The notes beneath the pieces are model-generated. The model saw nothing but the letters and a program-made list of their open reading frames with translations. It made no database searches and was not told the DNA's origin. Positions 33,802-44,828 of a stretch of 64,000 nucleotides of DNA are shown here, piece by piece. Location of the stretch: positions 273,937,501 through 274,001,500 of the forward strand of contig OX465599.1 of NCBI GenBank assembly GCA_950022295.1, written 5' to 3'. Positions within the stretch are counted from its first letter, which is position 1, and each line of letters starts with the position of its first letter. The position numbers and the translations under genes are program-made. This stretch comes from Bromus sterilis. Its lineage: Eukaryota > Streptophyta > Magnoliopsida > Poales > Poaceae.

Positions 33802-34997
33802 TGTCGGGACCCGGAATATGCGTATGTAATTCCTGTTATAACACAATCATATGGAGAGCCGAGATCCGTACCCACTTGTCTAAGCATACAAGGCCAAGCA
33901 CAGAACACTCTCGGAAAGCATCAAACGTGAGGGGCATCCCATCCAGGCTGGATGATCAACTGAGATGGGTCCTCATTGTCCGCTCACAAGTCTAAATGCT
34001 TATGAGTGGTGAAATACCATACTCATAGACAAGTCGCGTCAACCATATAATCGATTGAACCATAGCACTTACATAAACAGATTCCAGTCTGATCACTTAG
34101 TCGGGGTCTCGGGCGGGCTCAATTATACAACAAAGTGTGCCACGTGACAGAGTCATGAGCAATCGCATAACGATGCCCCAAGCTGCGCACATCTAAGGGT
34201 CACTTAGTGTATAAAAGACCGCCGACAAGAACACAACTAAACTATCGAACCCCACACTAAGATATGCATGTTATAATCATACACGCAGCATACATGTCTA
34301 GTGTAAACAGCAGGTACACATTGCATGAACTCTACAAAGTATATCTTTATTGACTTACACATAGAGTACACAAAGATCATAGGACTATGATCCATCATTA
34401 CATCAAACAACGGAAGCAAATTAGGTTTGAGTACAGACAAGGTTGACAAATGGCTTAGAGAAGCCTTGTTCAACATACATGCCCTTCCACGAGGGACCAG
34501 ACTGCTGTGTGGAACTATACTAACTTAGTCATCGCCGAGCTTCAGGAAGGTGACTCCATTAGGGTCTGGGTTCTCATCTAAAACATAGAATAAGTAAACG
34601 TGGGTACAAAGTCGTACTCAGCAAGACTTACATCAGAACTATAGTACTCATGCTCAAGTTTCAAGGTAAAGGGAGGCGGGGTTTCAACATGCAGAAGTGC
34701 CAGCTTTGACTTGGCTAGTCCTGAACTACGAGTACCAGACTTGAGGTAAGAAGAGTACACGAGTCCACTACCAAGTCTCCAACCAATACACCACTATGGG
34801 TACTTCCTCGACTTTCACACGAGGAAGCACGCCATAGCACTCACGCTTATCTTGCGAGTTTTAGAGTATCCATTCAAGTTTTCTAATAATCAAGTAGTGG
34901 TCTCCAAGTAGTCGATAACCGCGGACACAGCTATTCGAATAGTTCATTTCCCTGCAGGGGTGTACATCTTCACACGCGTGTCATCACTTAATACCTC
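33802..34997 (-). repeat. Element D 5' LTR, inner part
   Basis: Ends in CCCGACA next to the primer site. Closely matches 24712-25750 of the 3' LTR after its first 150 bp. Interrupted at 34997 by element C. Confidence 0.9.
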
Positions 34998-35443
34998 TGA
35001 CGGGGATGTACCCCGGCAAATCCCATGGCAGGGACCCTGGGTTAGTCATGAGAGGCACAGGTTGGACGATAGCTCGTCGGCTAACAGGAGGAGACGTTCC
35101 TGCTCGATATTATTGCTTGGAGATGCGATTACAGGGAAAGCCAAGGATAGTGCGCACAAGGCTAGGGTTACAGATTGTGTATTTTTTGATCTCGACGTCT
35201 CCCCTCCTAGCCCTTATATACTAGGCTAGGTCTCGGGGAGTCCGTCCTGGATTACATATGAGGTTTCCTAACCCTGATCTTGTACCGTACGGTAGGTTTG
35301 CAGCTTCCTTATGAGTCGCGGACTCGTACGTCGGTGCCACTAGTGGGCCAAGGCTGGGTCCAGGCGGCATCCTTGTGGGCCTTCTGTCTTTGGGTACACC
35401 GGGTAGGCCCATCCATAGGAGTCGTGGGGTCACCCCCTCGTCA
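34998..35443 (-). repeat. Element C 3' LTR
   Basis: 446 bp, TGACGGGGATG to CCCCTCGTCA on the plus strand, nearly identical to 43861-44306. On the minus strand a polypurine tract ending CTCGGGGGATAC (35444-35458) precedes it. Confidence 0.93.
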
Positions 35444-35458
35444 GTATCCCCCGAGTGC

Positions 35459-36759
35459 CTGGGGGACTCGAAGAGTCGCGCAGGGACTCGAGTCCATTCT
35501 TGCGTCGTTTCGATGTGTGCACGGTTCAACCACGGGTCGCTGGCAGTCTAGGGCCATGACAAAACCTATTTCGAGGGATTGCTAAGCTGAAAGGGCCCAA
35601 GGAGTCGACTGGTCGAGCCTTGGTGAATTGCACTAGTGGCAAATACCGCAGTAGCCCAATCAAACTCACGTCCCTTGACATGAGCTTGGAACACTGGTTT
35701 CGAGCAAAAGTCATGCCGCTGCAGGTCTTACAATGATCAATTGCCGCTAGTAAAGTTCGTAGCCTAGGCCCGTCCGCCCGGATTTTTCTATCATGCAAGC
35801 GCATGGAAAAGGTTAGGAGTGAAATCACTCTGCGGCAAGTCCCAGCCCGGCCGATCTGCGCAGCGGGGTCTTACCTACACGCTAAGCTTGCGTGCCATCT
35901 GGGCACAGTGTATCGTGTTCCAGGAATATGTATTTTTATCGAGGCGCGGAGCCTAGTTAGTGATGCACCCACTTGGAATAAACAATCAAGTGAGCTATTT
36001 TAGCGGTCACTCGCGGAGCTTTGTCAAGCGTTTTGGCGAGGAATAATGTAGAGGAGTACTTGCTCGGGAGGTCTTCGAGTGCTCGGGTACTTAGAGTTTT
36101 GCGAGTAATCACTCGAGTATCGCTTTTTCTCTCGGGGTGAGGGAGCACCCGATACTCTGGGACCGTTCGATCTGGCGAGCGTAGGTCTGCTTATCTTGTG
36201 TCGTGGTGAGGGAGCACCCGAAACTCTCATGGGTGCGAGTAATCACTCGAGCACGTATTTTTCTTCTAGGTGAGGGAGCAACTGAGACTCTCATGGGTGC
36301 GAGTAATCACTCGAGCACATATTTTTCTTCTAGGTGAGCGAGCACCCGAAACTCTTATGGGTGGATACGCTCCCGATGGGAGTTAAATATATTTGAAAAA
36401 TGTATTTGAGTTAGCAAAAACGGTGCTTGTAGGCTACATTTTTCTTTGCACTGTTTATTTTAATTTACCTCTTCTTGGTAATGATAACGTTCTCCTTGCT
36501 GGAGGGCCGTCAAAGATGCTCTATCTGTGAACCGTCATGTCTTCATGACCGATCATAATGATGGCATTTGTGGCGTGCTGCAGCCACCTGTTGAGTTACC
36601 GATGCATGTATTGGAAATGCGCGAGATTTGTCGCGTCCAGCGCACAGTGCCGCCCGTGTGAAAGCATCTTTTGTCTTGGAATTCGAATCGCCCAGCATGC
36701 TTGGTCTTTGAATTAATTGCCCCCGTCGTCTGGGCTTCTGCGTGCTCTTGGGTTTGTGC
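35459..36759. other. Element C region between 3' LTR and antisense gene, with tandem repeats
   Basis: No gene seen. About four copies of a 64-69-bp repeat lie at about 36101-36365, marked by GCGAGTAATCACTCGAG and GTGAGGGAGCACCCGA. The region ends at the antisense TATA box. The repeats could be regulatory or simply unstable DNA. Confidence 0.6.
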
Positions 36760-36767
36760 TATATATA
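36760..36767 (+). promoter_or_regulatory. TATA box of the antisense gene
   Basis: TATATATA, 79 bp before the ATG at 36839 and about 30 bp before CAGCAG at 36788, a plausible start of transcription. A pyrimidine-rich leader (CTCCTCTTTCGTTTCCTCTT) follows, typical of plant 5' UTRs. Confidence 0.6.
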
Positions 36768-36838
36768 GACCCATCTTCTTCATCTAGCAGCAGTGTTTGA
36801 CCTCTGCTCATCTTGCTCCTCTTTCGTTTCCTCTTCTC

Positions 36839-37465
36839 ATGGGGCCCAAGCGCGGTGTGGGTATGATTGGCCGCGGCCGTGTTCGTCGTGGCCGCGGTAG
36901 TCGTACTCCGCGCTCCTCTCGCGACGGCCGTCGTGGTGCGTCGTCGACGCCTTCATCCTCTTCCTCGGAGGAGGGTTTTTGGTGCTACGATTTCCTCCTT
37001 CGCATCCGTGGCCGGAACGCCGCTCGCATTCTTCTTCCTCCTGCATTTTCTGCCCTTGTTTCTGAGCGTAATCTTGATGGCTTTCTTCTTTGTCTTCAGG
37101 GGTGCGCTCGATCTCCTTCTTATGTTGAGTTGGAGATCGATAGTTCCCGCTTGATTTTCCTTGGCTTTGGCTGGAAGTCGTTTTCTCGGTGTTTGAACTT
37201 GCGTGATGGTGATACCCTTTGTTGCCGCTTTGATGGAGAAGATACTCTTACCATCCATGGTTTTGACCCGAGCGGCAATCGCATGGATCCGTACTGGCAG
37301 GAGACAAGCAGTGACGGTTCCGACAGGTCGAGGAGTCCTACGCCTGCGTATTCAACTGCTTCCTCCTCCTGCGAATCTTCGGGTGGTGATGCTATGCCCT
37401 CCGGCTCTGGAGAGGACCTCGACGTCAAGCCATCGATCAAGCGGGCACGCCAGGCGACCTTGTAG
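36839..37465 (+). CDS. Antisense ORF in element C: basic protein with B3-like domain
   Basis: 208 codons plus stop. ATG 36839 (MGPKRGVGM) is the first ATG after the TATA box. Residues 8-35 are rich in Arg and Gly (GRGRVRRGRGSRTPRSS), nuclear-signal-like, followed by a serine run. Residues about 52-150 fit a plant B3 DNA-binding domain: ILLPPAF early, then GWKSFSRCLNLRDGDTLCCR and LTIHGFDPSG. The tail is Ser/Glu/Asp rich and ends KRARQATL. It stops at 37465. A second frame (37459-37647) then encodes a coiled-coil-like, hydrophobic-ended stretch, so the present stop may result from a frame slip. It could act as a regulator of host or element genes; function is not known. It is the only undamaged ORF with a domain match in the window. 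Confidence 0.62.
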   Translation: MGPKRGVGMIGRGRVRRGRGSRTPRSSRDGRRGASSTPSSSSSEEGFWCYDFLLRIRGRNAARILLPPAFSALVSERNLDGFLLCLQGCARSPSYVELEIDSSRLIFLGFGWKSFSRCLNLRDGDTLCCRFDGEDTLTIHGFDPSGNRMDPYWQETSSDGSDRSRSPTPAYSTASSSCESSGGDAMPSGSGEDLDVKPSIKRARQATL

Positions 37466-38541
37466 AACTGGAGGCAGCGGCGTCATCTTCGCCGGCAGCT
37501 CGGGTGGAGCTGGAGAAGAAGCTGGTGGAGCAGGAGAAGAAGCTGGTGGAGCATCGCCTTCAGTGCTCCGTAAATAAGTCGAGCTTCACCTTTTGTTATG
37601 TCATTGACATCATGAGCTGGCTGCTTCGACTCCTCATTTTTCTATGATGATGCTCGTTGTCTTAGTGCAAATTATCCCAGCATGGGCACACATGTAGAAG
37701 TCATAATTCCTTGGGTGATTGGTGCTGTAGTCTTTTCGGCTTCTTGTGTCTTTGTAAGTAGGTTGGTTCTCCATGTAATGAGGAGTAATCGGAGCTTCCT
37801 TCTATCTAATGTACTCGAGTCTTTTGTACTGAGGATGATCTTCGGGTCCTTGCAATGCGAACTGTGCTTGAGTTTTTGTAATGGAATCTGTCTTCGAGTC
37901 CATCGAATCCCTGTACTGTGGGTTCTATCGGGTGCGCGCAAGCGATCCCGATGGGAGTAGCCTCCGAGGCTACGTTCGACAACCTAGGCTAAGATTTGTT
38001 TCCTTTGTTGTTCTTCCGTTAATTTCCGTCTTTTATCGGGTGCGCGACAGCGCTCCCGATTGGAGTAGCCCCCGGGTCTTTAGGTGATCGTTGGCGATCG
38101 GGTGAAGACTAAAGGATTGTCTGTGTCCTGTGATCTATCCATATTTCTCCAAAGTACTTGGTGTTCCACCTGGTTTGTAGCCGTGTCTTCCCTTTGTTTC
38201 CGATCTGTTTTCAGCAAGTGGGGCCTGTCAGGGGTTTTTGCTTGGACCTTTTAAGTTTCGGGCTGCGTGAGCGACGATAGCGTCTCTCGGGGGGAGGTGG
38301 TGCTTGAGCCCCCGAGTGGTTTTAAGTAAAGATCGCGTGAGCGACGATAGCGTCTCTCGGGGGGAGATGATGCTCGAGCCCCCGAGTGCTTTGGGTGAAG
38401 ATCGCGTGAGCGACGATAGCGTTTCTCGGGGGGAGTTTGGACTCGAGCCCCCGAGTGCTTTGAGGTGGTAGTATTTGGGCAACATCATTTTATTGCGTCG
38501 AATGGTTACATGAGTTGCCGGGGTAGCATGACGGGTGGAGA
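37466..38541. other. Element C region between antisense gene and pol, with repeats
   Basis: Includes the out-of-frame coiled-coil stretch to 37647. Two copies of a roughly 45-bp repeat starting TCGGGTGCGCG lie at about 37927 and 38037. Three copies of a 69-70-bp repeat start at 38265, 38335 and 38404 (GCGTGAGCGACGATAGCGT, then CTCGAGCCCCCGAGTG). No other gene seen. Confidence 0.65.
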
Positions 38542-39904
38542 CTATGGGTAGAACAGGCGTAGGTTCGCTACGTTCCATGGATTCCCCACGTCCTCGTCGG
38601 TCTTCAGGTTCTTCAGTCTATAGGCGCCTCCTCCTATGACTTCAGAAATTATGAACGGTCCTTCCCATTGGGGGGCAAGCTTGTGGACTTTCTCTTGTAT
38701 GAGCCGTAGGACAAGGTCGCCTTTGTTGAAGGTTCTGGTGCGCAGGCGGTTGCTTTGGTAGGTGCGCAGCTTGTCCTGGTACCCCTCTGACCTTGCTAGG
38801 GCTGTGTCTCTTGCTTCGTCTGCTGTGTCCGTGTCGTCTTGCAGTGCTTCTTCTGCTTATTCTTCTTTGTACCCCGAGATCCGGGGTGCCCTGAATTTGA
38901 GGTCATGTGGTAGTACTGCCTCCGCCCCGTACACCATGAAGAAAGGTGTATACTGGGTTGCGGTGTTTGGGGTAGTGCGCAGGCTCCATAGTATTGCTGG
39001 GAGTTCTTCTACCCATTTGCCTGCGGCCTGCTCGAGTGGTGCAAGGAGTCGTTTTTTGATTCTTCCGCATACTAGGCCATTTTCTTTTTCCACCTGGCCG
39101 TTGGACTGCGGGTGCGCGACTGATGCGTAGTTGATTTGGATGCCTAGTTCTTCGTAGAAGTTCTGGAATTCTGCCGCTGTGAAGTTCGTACCATTTTCTT
39201 TGATGATGTTGTGTGGTACTCCAAACCTGAATATTTTGATATGATAAAATTCACTGCCGTGAGGGCTGTGGAGCTGGTGATGGGCACTGCTTCGATCCAC
39301 TTGGTGAATTTGTCGACTGCTACTAGCAGGTGAGTTCTTCCTCCCTTTGATGATTTCTTGAGCGGACCCATCATGTCGAGTCCCCAGGTGGCGAATGGCC
39401 ATGATAGTGGTATGGTCTTGAGTTCTGAGGCTGGAGCGTGCGGTCTGCTGGCGATTTTTTGACAGGCGATGCAACGCCGCATGATATCCTCTGCGTTTCT
39501 CATGGCTGTTGGCCAGTACAGTCCTGCGTGAAAGCTTTTGCCACGAGTGCTCGACTGCTGGCATGGTGCCCGCAGGTGCCTTCGTGGATCTCCAGTAGTA
39601 GGGTCTTGCCGTCTTCCTCGTCTATGCATTTTTGTAGGACCTGGGAAATGCTGCGCTTGTAGAGTTGTCCGTTGATTACTGTGGATGCTTTGGATCACCG
39701 ACTGATGCGTCTGGCTTCTGCGACGTCTTGCGGTAGGGTGTCTTCGATTAGGAATCTGAGGAGCGGCTCTCTCCAAGATGGGTCTTCGGGTGCGGATGGC
39801 TCTGGCTCCTCGACTGCGTTGTTGGCTTCTTCATTACCGATTGGGTTTGCGGCTGCCACTTGCGCTGGTTCCCCTGTGTTGTCATCCTCTGTGTCTGCTT
39901 CTGG
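38542..39904 (-). pseudogene. int: Element C integrase (broken, changed active site)
   Basis: Minus-strand integrase. The lead-in (EDPSWREPLLRFL) follows directly from RT. The zinc module ends RRCIACQKIASRPHAP. The core shows D in WGLDMMGPL and KFTKWIEAVPI. After a frame change near 39240, IIKENGTNF has E (39196-39198) where integrases have the second catalytic D, and SNGQVEKENGLV holds the final E. Then TQYTPFFMVYGAEAVLP and, after a TAA near 38857, the C-terminal module (KGDLVLRLIQ, LAPQWEGPFII) to TAG at 38542-38544. A further frame change lies near 39545. With a changed DDE residue and several frame changes it cannot be functional. Confidence 0.85.
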
Positions 39905-40320
39905 TACGAGTTCTTTTATCGTGATGATGATCTCGTCTATGTAGACCTGGATGTTTCCATCAATCAGGTTTCTCATGTGTGCTTGCGTCATTCGCTGGTA
40001 TATTGTTCCTGCGTTGTTTAGGCCGAAGGGCATTTTTGGGCGGCAGGATGTGCCGCAAAGGGTGGTGGCCAGGGCGTGCTCTTCATATTTTTTCTCCATC
40101 CTGGCCTGATTGTGTCCTGAGTGGGCGTCGGGGAACGGTAGTGGATCGCATCCTGCTGTCGAGTCGATTATCTGATCGATTCTTGGCAGGGGAGAGTGAT
40201 CCTTTGGGCAGTGTTTGTTGACTGGCCCGTAGTCGACGCACATCCGCAGCACGTATGTGTCTTTCTTGGGGATCCGCACAGGGTTGGCGATCCAAGTGGC
40301 TTTCTCCGTCTCTCGGATGA
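39905..40320 (-). pseudogene. rt: Element C reverse transcriptase, C-terminal half, RNase H deleted
   Basis: Continues RT beyond solo LTR J: ANPVRIPKKD, MCVDYGPVNKHCPKD, PRIDQIID, MPFGLNNAGTIYQRM, and YIDE at 39932-39943. Relatives have YVDD, so the second aspartate is replaced by glutamate. Immediately after (IIITIKE) the frame enters the linker that normally precedes integrase (EEPEPSAPEDPSW). The RT thumb and connection and the whole RNase H domain are missing, though the frame stays open across the join, which looks like a deletion. The element could not copy itself. Confidence 0.82.
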
Positions 40321-40325
40321 ATTGG

Positions 40326-41906
40326 TGATGTCTACGCACGCTTCTATTCGTGTATACTATGTTGGGCCTCCAAGCGCAGAGGTTTGTAGGACAGCAGCAA
40401 TTTCCCTCAAGTGGATGACCTACGGTTTATCGAACTCAGGGAAGTAGAGGTTGAAGATAGTCTCTCTCAAGCAACCCTGCAATTAAGATACAAGAAGTCT
40501 CTTGTGTCCCCAACACACCTAATACAACTAGGAGTTGTATAGGTGCACTAGTTCGGCGAAGATATGGTAAAATATGGGTGATAGGTGTGGCAAAGCAAGG
40601 TAATATAAATCTGTAATAGAAAGTGCAGCAAGCAAACATGTAACAAAAGTGAGTGCAAACGTTGTAACAATGGTGGAAATAAGGCCTAGGCTTCATACTC
40701 TCACTAGTGGAAACTCTCAACAACATTAACATAGTCTAATCACATGATATTTCCCATAAAACATGCAATGGAGACGTACTCGGAGGTCATTCCTTTGTGG
40801 TCAAGAGAGAACGAGAATTGTGTAGGGCTACGAAAGCACACTCCTCAGAGTTTGTAGTTCTCAATATATGGATTTCCCAATGTCACCGCGGCCATCCAAA
40901 GAGAGTACCACAATCACCACAACATATCTAAAGGATAGTCAAAGACAAGCACCAAAAGACTCTCAATCTTCAATCCACACACAAAATAGGAAATCACTCA
41001 TGATAATATTTTTCTAACCCATGTCCAATAGACCGTTGTCACCTTGGTCTCGAGGATTATACTAGATAAGATCAATTGAGTACATCAATCCAATACATAG
41101 AGGAATGGGAAATATCATGGGATCACCCTAGATTAACATAGCCAATGATCACAACAAAGATCACATCATGGGAGAGAGAGAAACCACATAGATCAAGATA
41201 CAAGCCTTAGCCCCGAGGGGGAACTACTCACACATGGACATGGTGAGAGGGAGAGTTGTTGATGGAGAGGTGCAGCCCGGAGGAGATGAAGGAGACGGCG
41301 ACGGCGGCGGCCACGGCCACGGCCACGGCCCTTGGGGGCAGCGGCCCTTGGCCCCTTCTTCTTCCTTGGAGATGGTGCTGCTGTGGAGATTCATCTCCCC
41401 CTCAAGACGGCTGCCAAGGGGGAGGAATTTTCGTGGTGCCCTTTGACCTAGGTTTCCTCTCTTTATATAGACTCTCGGATTCCCGTCATCCAGATTACGT
41501 CTTCTGTATTTCGGGGTTTCTGGAAGCATCCGAACTCCGATTGGGCCGAATTTGATGTCTAAATCCACTGGAAAAAAATTCCATACAACTTTGTAGTTTT
41601 AATTTTTTTCCGTTTGAGGCCGTCTTATAGCATTTCTGAGGCGATCTTTAAAACCTGTCTAGTGGGGACAGATTTCGAGAGAGTTAGAGTCCAACTCCTA
41701 CAAGGCTCCTTTTTGTGATTTTTCCTTTATCCAAGTAATTCCTACACATAAAGTAAAAAACAATAACTTGTGCACTCTTGCAACCATTAATATGTTAGTT
41801 CCAAAATATGTTATAAAAAGATATGAAAGTGTATCAAAAGCATAGCAATATCACACAAAACATGCATGGAGCAAGAAGAAATTATAGATACGTTTGGGAT
41901 GTATCA
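40326..41906 (-). repeat. Solo LTR J (Athila-type)
   Basis: 1581 bp, plus strand TGATGTCTACGC to GGGATGTATCA, perfect TSD ATTGG (40321-40325 and 41907-41911). On the minus strand it starts TGATACATCCCAAACGTATC, matching the LTR start of elements H and A, and carries TATATAAAG at about 41460-41468. It has no internal element sequence. It splits element C's RT. Confidence 0.92.
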
Positions 41907-41911
41907 ATTGG

Positions 41912-42921
41912 GCATTGAGTAGTCGGTTGACCTCCTTTCCGATCGCTCTGCGCTTGGGTTCTGAGAATCATCGCAGTGCTTGCTTCACTGGCTTGGTGTT
42001 TGGCTTGATGCGCAGCGCGTGTTCTGCGAACTCGCGCGGTGCTCCTGGCATGTCGGCTGGGCACCAGGCAAAGATTTCCCTTTCTTCACGGAGGAAAGCG
42101 ATGAGGGCAGTCGCTTGCTCTTCCGGGAGGTGGGCGTACACGCGGACTGTCTTTTCTAGGTCCGTCGGGTGCACCTGGTGGGTGACCGTGTCGCTTTCGA
42201 TTCTGAAGTATCTTCCATGCTCTTTTGACTTGCTTCGACTTGCTAGCGGAAAGATACTTTTGTTTGTCGCCATGGCTATTTCTGTGAGTTCTTGCTCGGC
42301 TCCAAAGGTGTCGGAAACTTTGTGGAAGTCGCGATCACATTTGTCTGACTTGGTGAAGCTCCCGTTGACTATAATGACGCCCGCGGATCCTGGCATCTTG
42401 AGATTGAGGTAGGCGTAGTGCGGAATCACCATGAATTGTGCGAATGCTGGACGCCCCAGTATGGCGTGGTACTGTGACTGCCAGTCGAGGACTTCGAACT
42501 CGAGGGTGTGTCTTGCAAAGTTGCGCCTGCTGCCAAAGACCACTTCGAGCTCGATTATTCCAAGGGAGGTAGCCGCTTCTCCTGGGACTACTCCGTATAA
42601 CATGGTGCTTGATTTCTTCCATACTGATCGCGTGATCAACATCTTGTGTAGGGTGCTGACGAAGATTATGTTCATGCTGCTACCTCCGTCCATGAAGATT
42701 CTGTCCATGTCGTACCCTCCGATTTGAGCCTCTAGTACCAGGGGCGCGTGCCCCGGCCTTGGGACTGTAGGCGGGTGATCGCTCTGGGAGAACGTGATAC
42801 TAGTTTCTGCGTTGTGTAGCTGGTAGACTTCGACTGTGTTTAGGTTCTCGGCTACTCTGGCTTGCAGGGTGTAGGCGTCCTGTTGGGCTTGCGATATCCT
42901 GCCTTCTTGGATCGTGTACAC
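41912..42921 (-). pseudogene. pro: Element C protease and start of RT (broken)
   Basis: Minus-strand frame from about 42921. The protease has the active-site segment IFMDGGSSMNII, of the form seen in Tat elements, and ILGRPAFAQFM. The RT lead-in follows (VYAHLPEEQATALIAFLREEREIFAWCPADMPG, shown here by its parts AFLREER and FAWCPADMPG; then RIKPNTKPVKQ). TGA at 41968-41970 falls at a probable arginine codon (CGA). The frame continues (FSEPKRRAIGKEV) to the TSD of solo LTR J. Confidence 0.83.
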
Positions 42922-43840
42922 CTGTCCTTGAGTCGGGTTGGAGTGCCTTTCGGGGCTCGGCGACTGCTCGGTTCGTCGGGTGCGCTTTGCTTCTCGTTGT
43001 TTTCTTCCTTGAGGTTGTCGGCGAGTTCGTTGAACAGGCGGCAGTCTCCCAGAGTGTTACCCGATCTGTTGTATCCCCAGTCGTCTTCGAAGCAGTGGAT
43101 CGTCCAGGGTCCTTCTAGCTTCTCCCTGACCGTGAGTTTGCTGGATCCGGCATGTCGTTTCTTTCTTGAGATTCGGAAGAACAGCGCGTGATCCGCTGGG
43201 TGCTCGTGAACTCGCAGGTCAATTTCGATCCCATCGCTTAGATTCTGGTTCCTTATAAGGTTGGAGAATTCGTCTGGTCTTCGACCTGGGTCGTAGTATT
43301 CGCCGGTCTGAGTCTCAGAGTCGCTGCCATGGTGGGCGACTGCTGTCCGGGCGGCGGCAGGTTGTCGAGTGGTGGGCGAGCGCCTAGATGGACGGTGCGA
43401 CTCGTCGAGTGGAGTCTCTTCGTAGAACCCTCGCGCCTGTCTTCTGGGTCGTCGATTCCTTCTCCGTTGGCGATGATCTTCACGATCGTTGATCTCGAGC
43501 TCGGAGTCGGTGTCTTGTGGTGCGGCGGGTGCCTGGGTGGCGGTGGGTCGTCGAGTGATCGGCGGGTCCTCTTCTTCGTGCTGTAGCTCGTCGATCGGGA
43601 TCCCTGTGTAGAACCCTCGTGCCTTTCTTTTGGGTCGTCGAGTTCTCCTTCGCTGGCGGTGAGCTCGGTTGCTGCCATTGTATTGGTCTTGCCACAGCTG
43701 CAGGCCGAGCGATCTCGATGGGGCGGCAGAGATGTTTGCCGTGATCTTGAATTCTTCGGGTGGATTGCATCTGGTTCTTGCTCTTGAGTTGTGGCTTGCT
43801 GAAGACGGAACCGCCGAGATCGTAATTCCAACCTGTGTAG
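42852..43840 (-). pseudogene. gag: Element C gag, apparently lacking its core
   Basis: A minus-strand open frame from the leader to 42852. It shows two tandem versions of an Arg-rich segment (HRQRRRTRRPKRKARGFY and HRQRRRNRRPRRQARGFY), then LRVHEHPADHALFFRISRKK, KLTVREKLEGPWTIHCFEDD and CRLFNELADNLKEEN, which are the C-terminal gag features of Tat elements. The usual central gag domain is not visible between them, so I infer an internal deletion. The exact start codon is uncertain, because the frame is open back into the LTR. Confidence 0.65.
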
Positions 43841-43858
43841 TTCCCACAGACGGCGCCA
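43841..43858 (-). other. Element C primer-binding site
   Basis: TGGCGCCGTCTGTGGGAA on the minus strand, two bases after the 5' LTR. It differs from the tRNA-Asp sites of A, H and I after TGGCGCCGT; I do not assign the tRNA. Confidence 0.75.
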
Positions 43859-43860
43859 AT

Positions 43861-44306
43861 TGACGGGGATGTACCCTGGCAAATCCCATGGTCAGGGACC
43901 CTGGGTTAGTCATGAGAGGCACATGTTGGACGATAGCTCATCGGCTAACAGGAGGAGACGTTCCTGCTCGATATTATTGCTTGGAGATGGCGATTACAGG
44001 AAGGCCAAGGCTAGTGCGCACAAGGCTAGGGTTACAGATTGTGTATTGGTTGATCTCGACGTCTCCCCTCCTAGCCCTTATATACTAGGCTAGGTGTCGG
44101 GAATCCGTCCTGGATTATAGATGAGGTTTCCTAACCCTGATCTTGTATCGTACGGTAGGTTTGCACCTTCCTTATGAGTCGCGAACTCCTACGTCGGTGC
44201 CACTAGTGGGCCAAGGCTGGGTCCAGGCGGCATCCTTGTGGGCCTTTTGTCTTTCGGTACACCGGGTAGGCCCATCCATAGGAGTCGTGGGGTCACCCCC
44301 TCGTCA
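43861..44306 (-). repeat. Element C 5' LTR
   Basis: 446 bp, nearly identical to 34998-35443. A TATATA-type box lies near 44080 on the plus strand; its use is unknown. Confidence 0.93.
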
Positions 44307-44828
44307 GCCTCGTTCTTGTCACCCTTCAAGAGGGTGTCGGACGTGGATGAAACCAAGGCACTAACCTCACATCACCTTCTCTAATCCAGGAGTCGACTAC
44401 CTGAGTTTGTCACCGCTCCGGAGTCCGGACAGTTCAACGAAACAGACTCAGATAATGCAGGCGACCGAGACGCCACCTCTGACAGATGGTTTTACTGCCT
44501 CACAGGTCCACCCACATATCTATATGATGCAACCTTTCATTCATACTTTTTCTATGCATATGCCAAATGGAAAGACCGAATCTATTGTGACTCCTGGACT
44601 GGATCGGGTAAGTAAAGAGGCCAAATGGGGTCCCATACACCCTACATGTGGTAGTAATCTTTGTCTTGGATCACAACACGAGAACTCGGGGCCTAGGGCA
44701 GTGTTCAACGAGACAACCCACTGTGTACTCCTACACATCCTCTCATCGTTCACCTTTTTTAGGGTGGATTCACCAACACGTTATCAACAGAATCACTGTG
44801 AACATTCCATCCCGACTCACAACAAAGT
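44307..44828 (-). repeat. Element D 5' LTR, middle part
   Basis: Between elements C and E, collinear with 25750-26255 of the D 3' LTR. A 25-bp extra segment near 44339-44365 is absent from the 3' LTR. Confidence 0.88.

Larger units (their letters stand above)
34998..44306 (-). mobile_element. Element C: Tat-type Ty3/gypsy element with antisense gene
   Basis: LTRs of 446 bp at 34998-35443 (3') and 43861-44306 (5'). TSD ACCTC/GCCTC (34993-34997 and 44307-44311) has one mismatch; the empty site is visible in the D 3' LTR near 25750. On the minus strand: primer site, shortened gag, protease, RT (split by solo LTR J), deletion of the RT end and RNase H, integrase. A plus-strand (antisense) gene with its own TATA box lies between integrase and the 3' LTR. 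Antisense extra ORFs are known in plant Tat elements. C interrupts D's 5' LTR. Confidence 0.9.
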
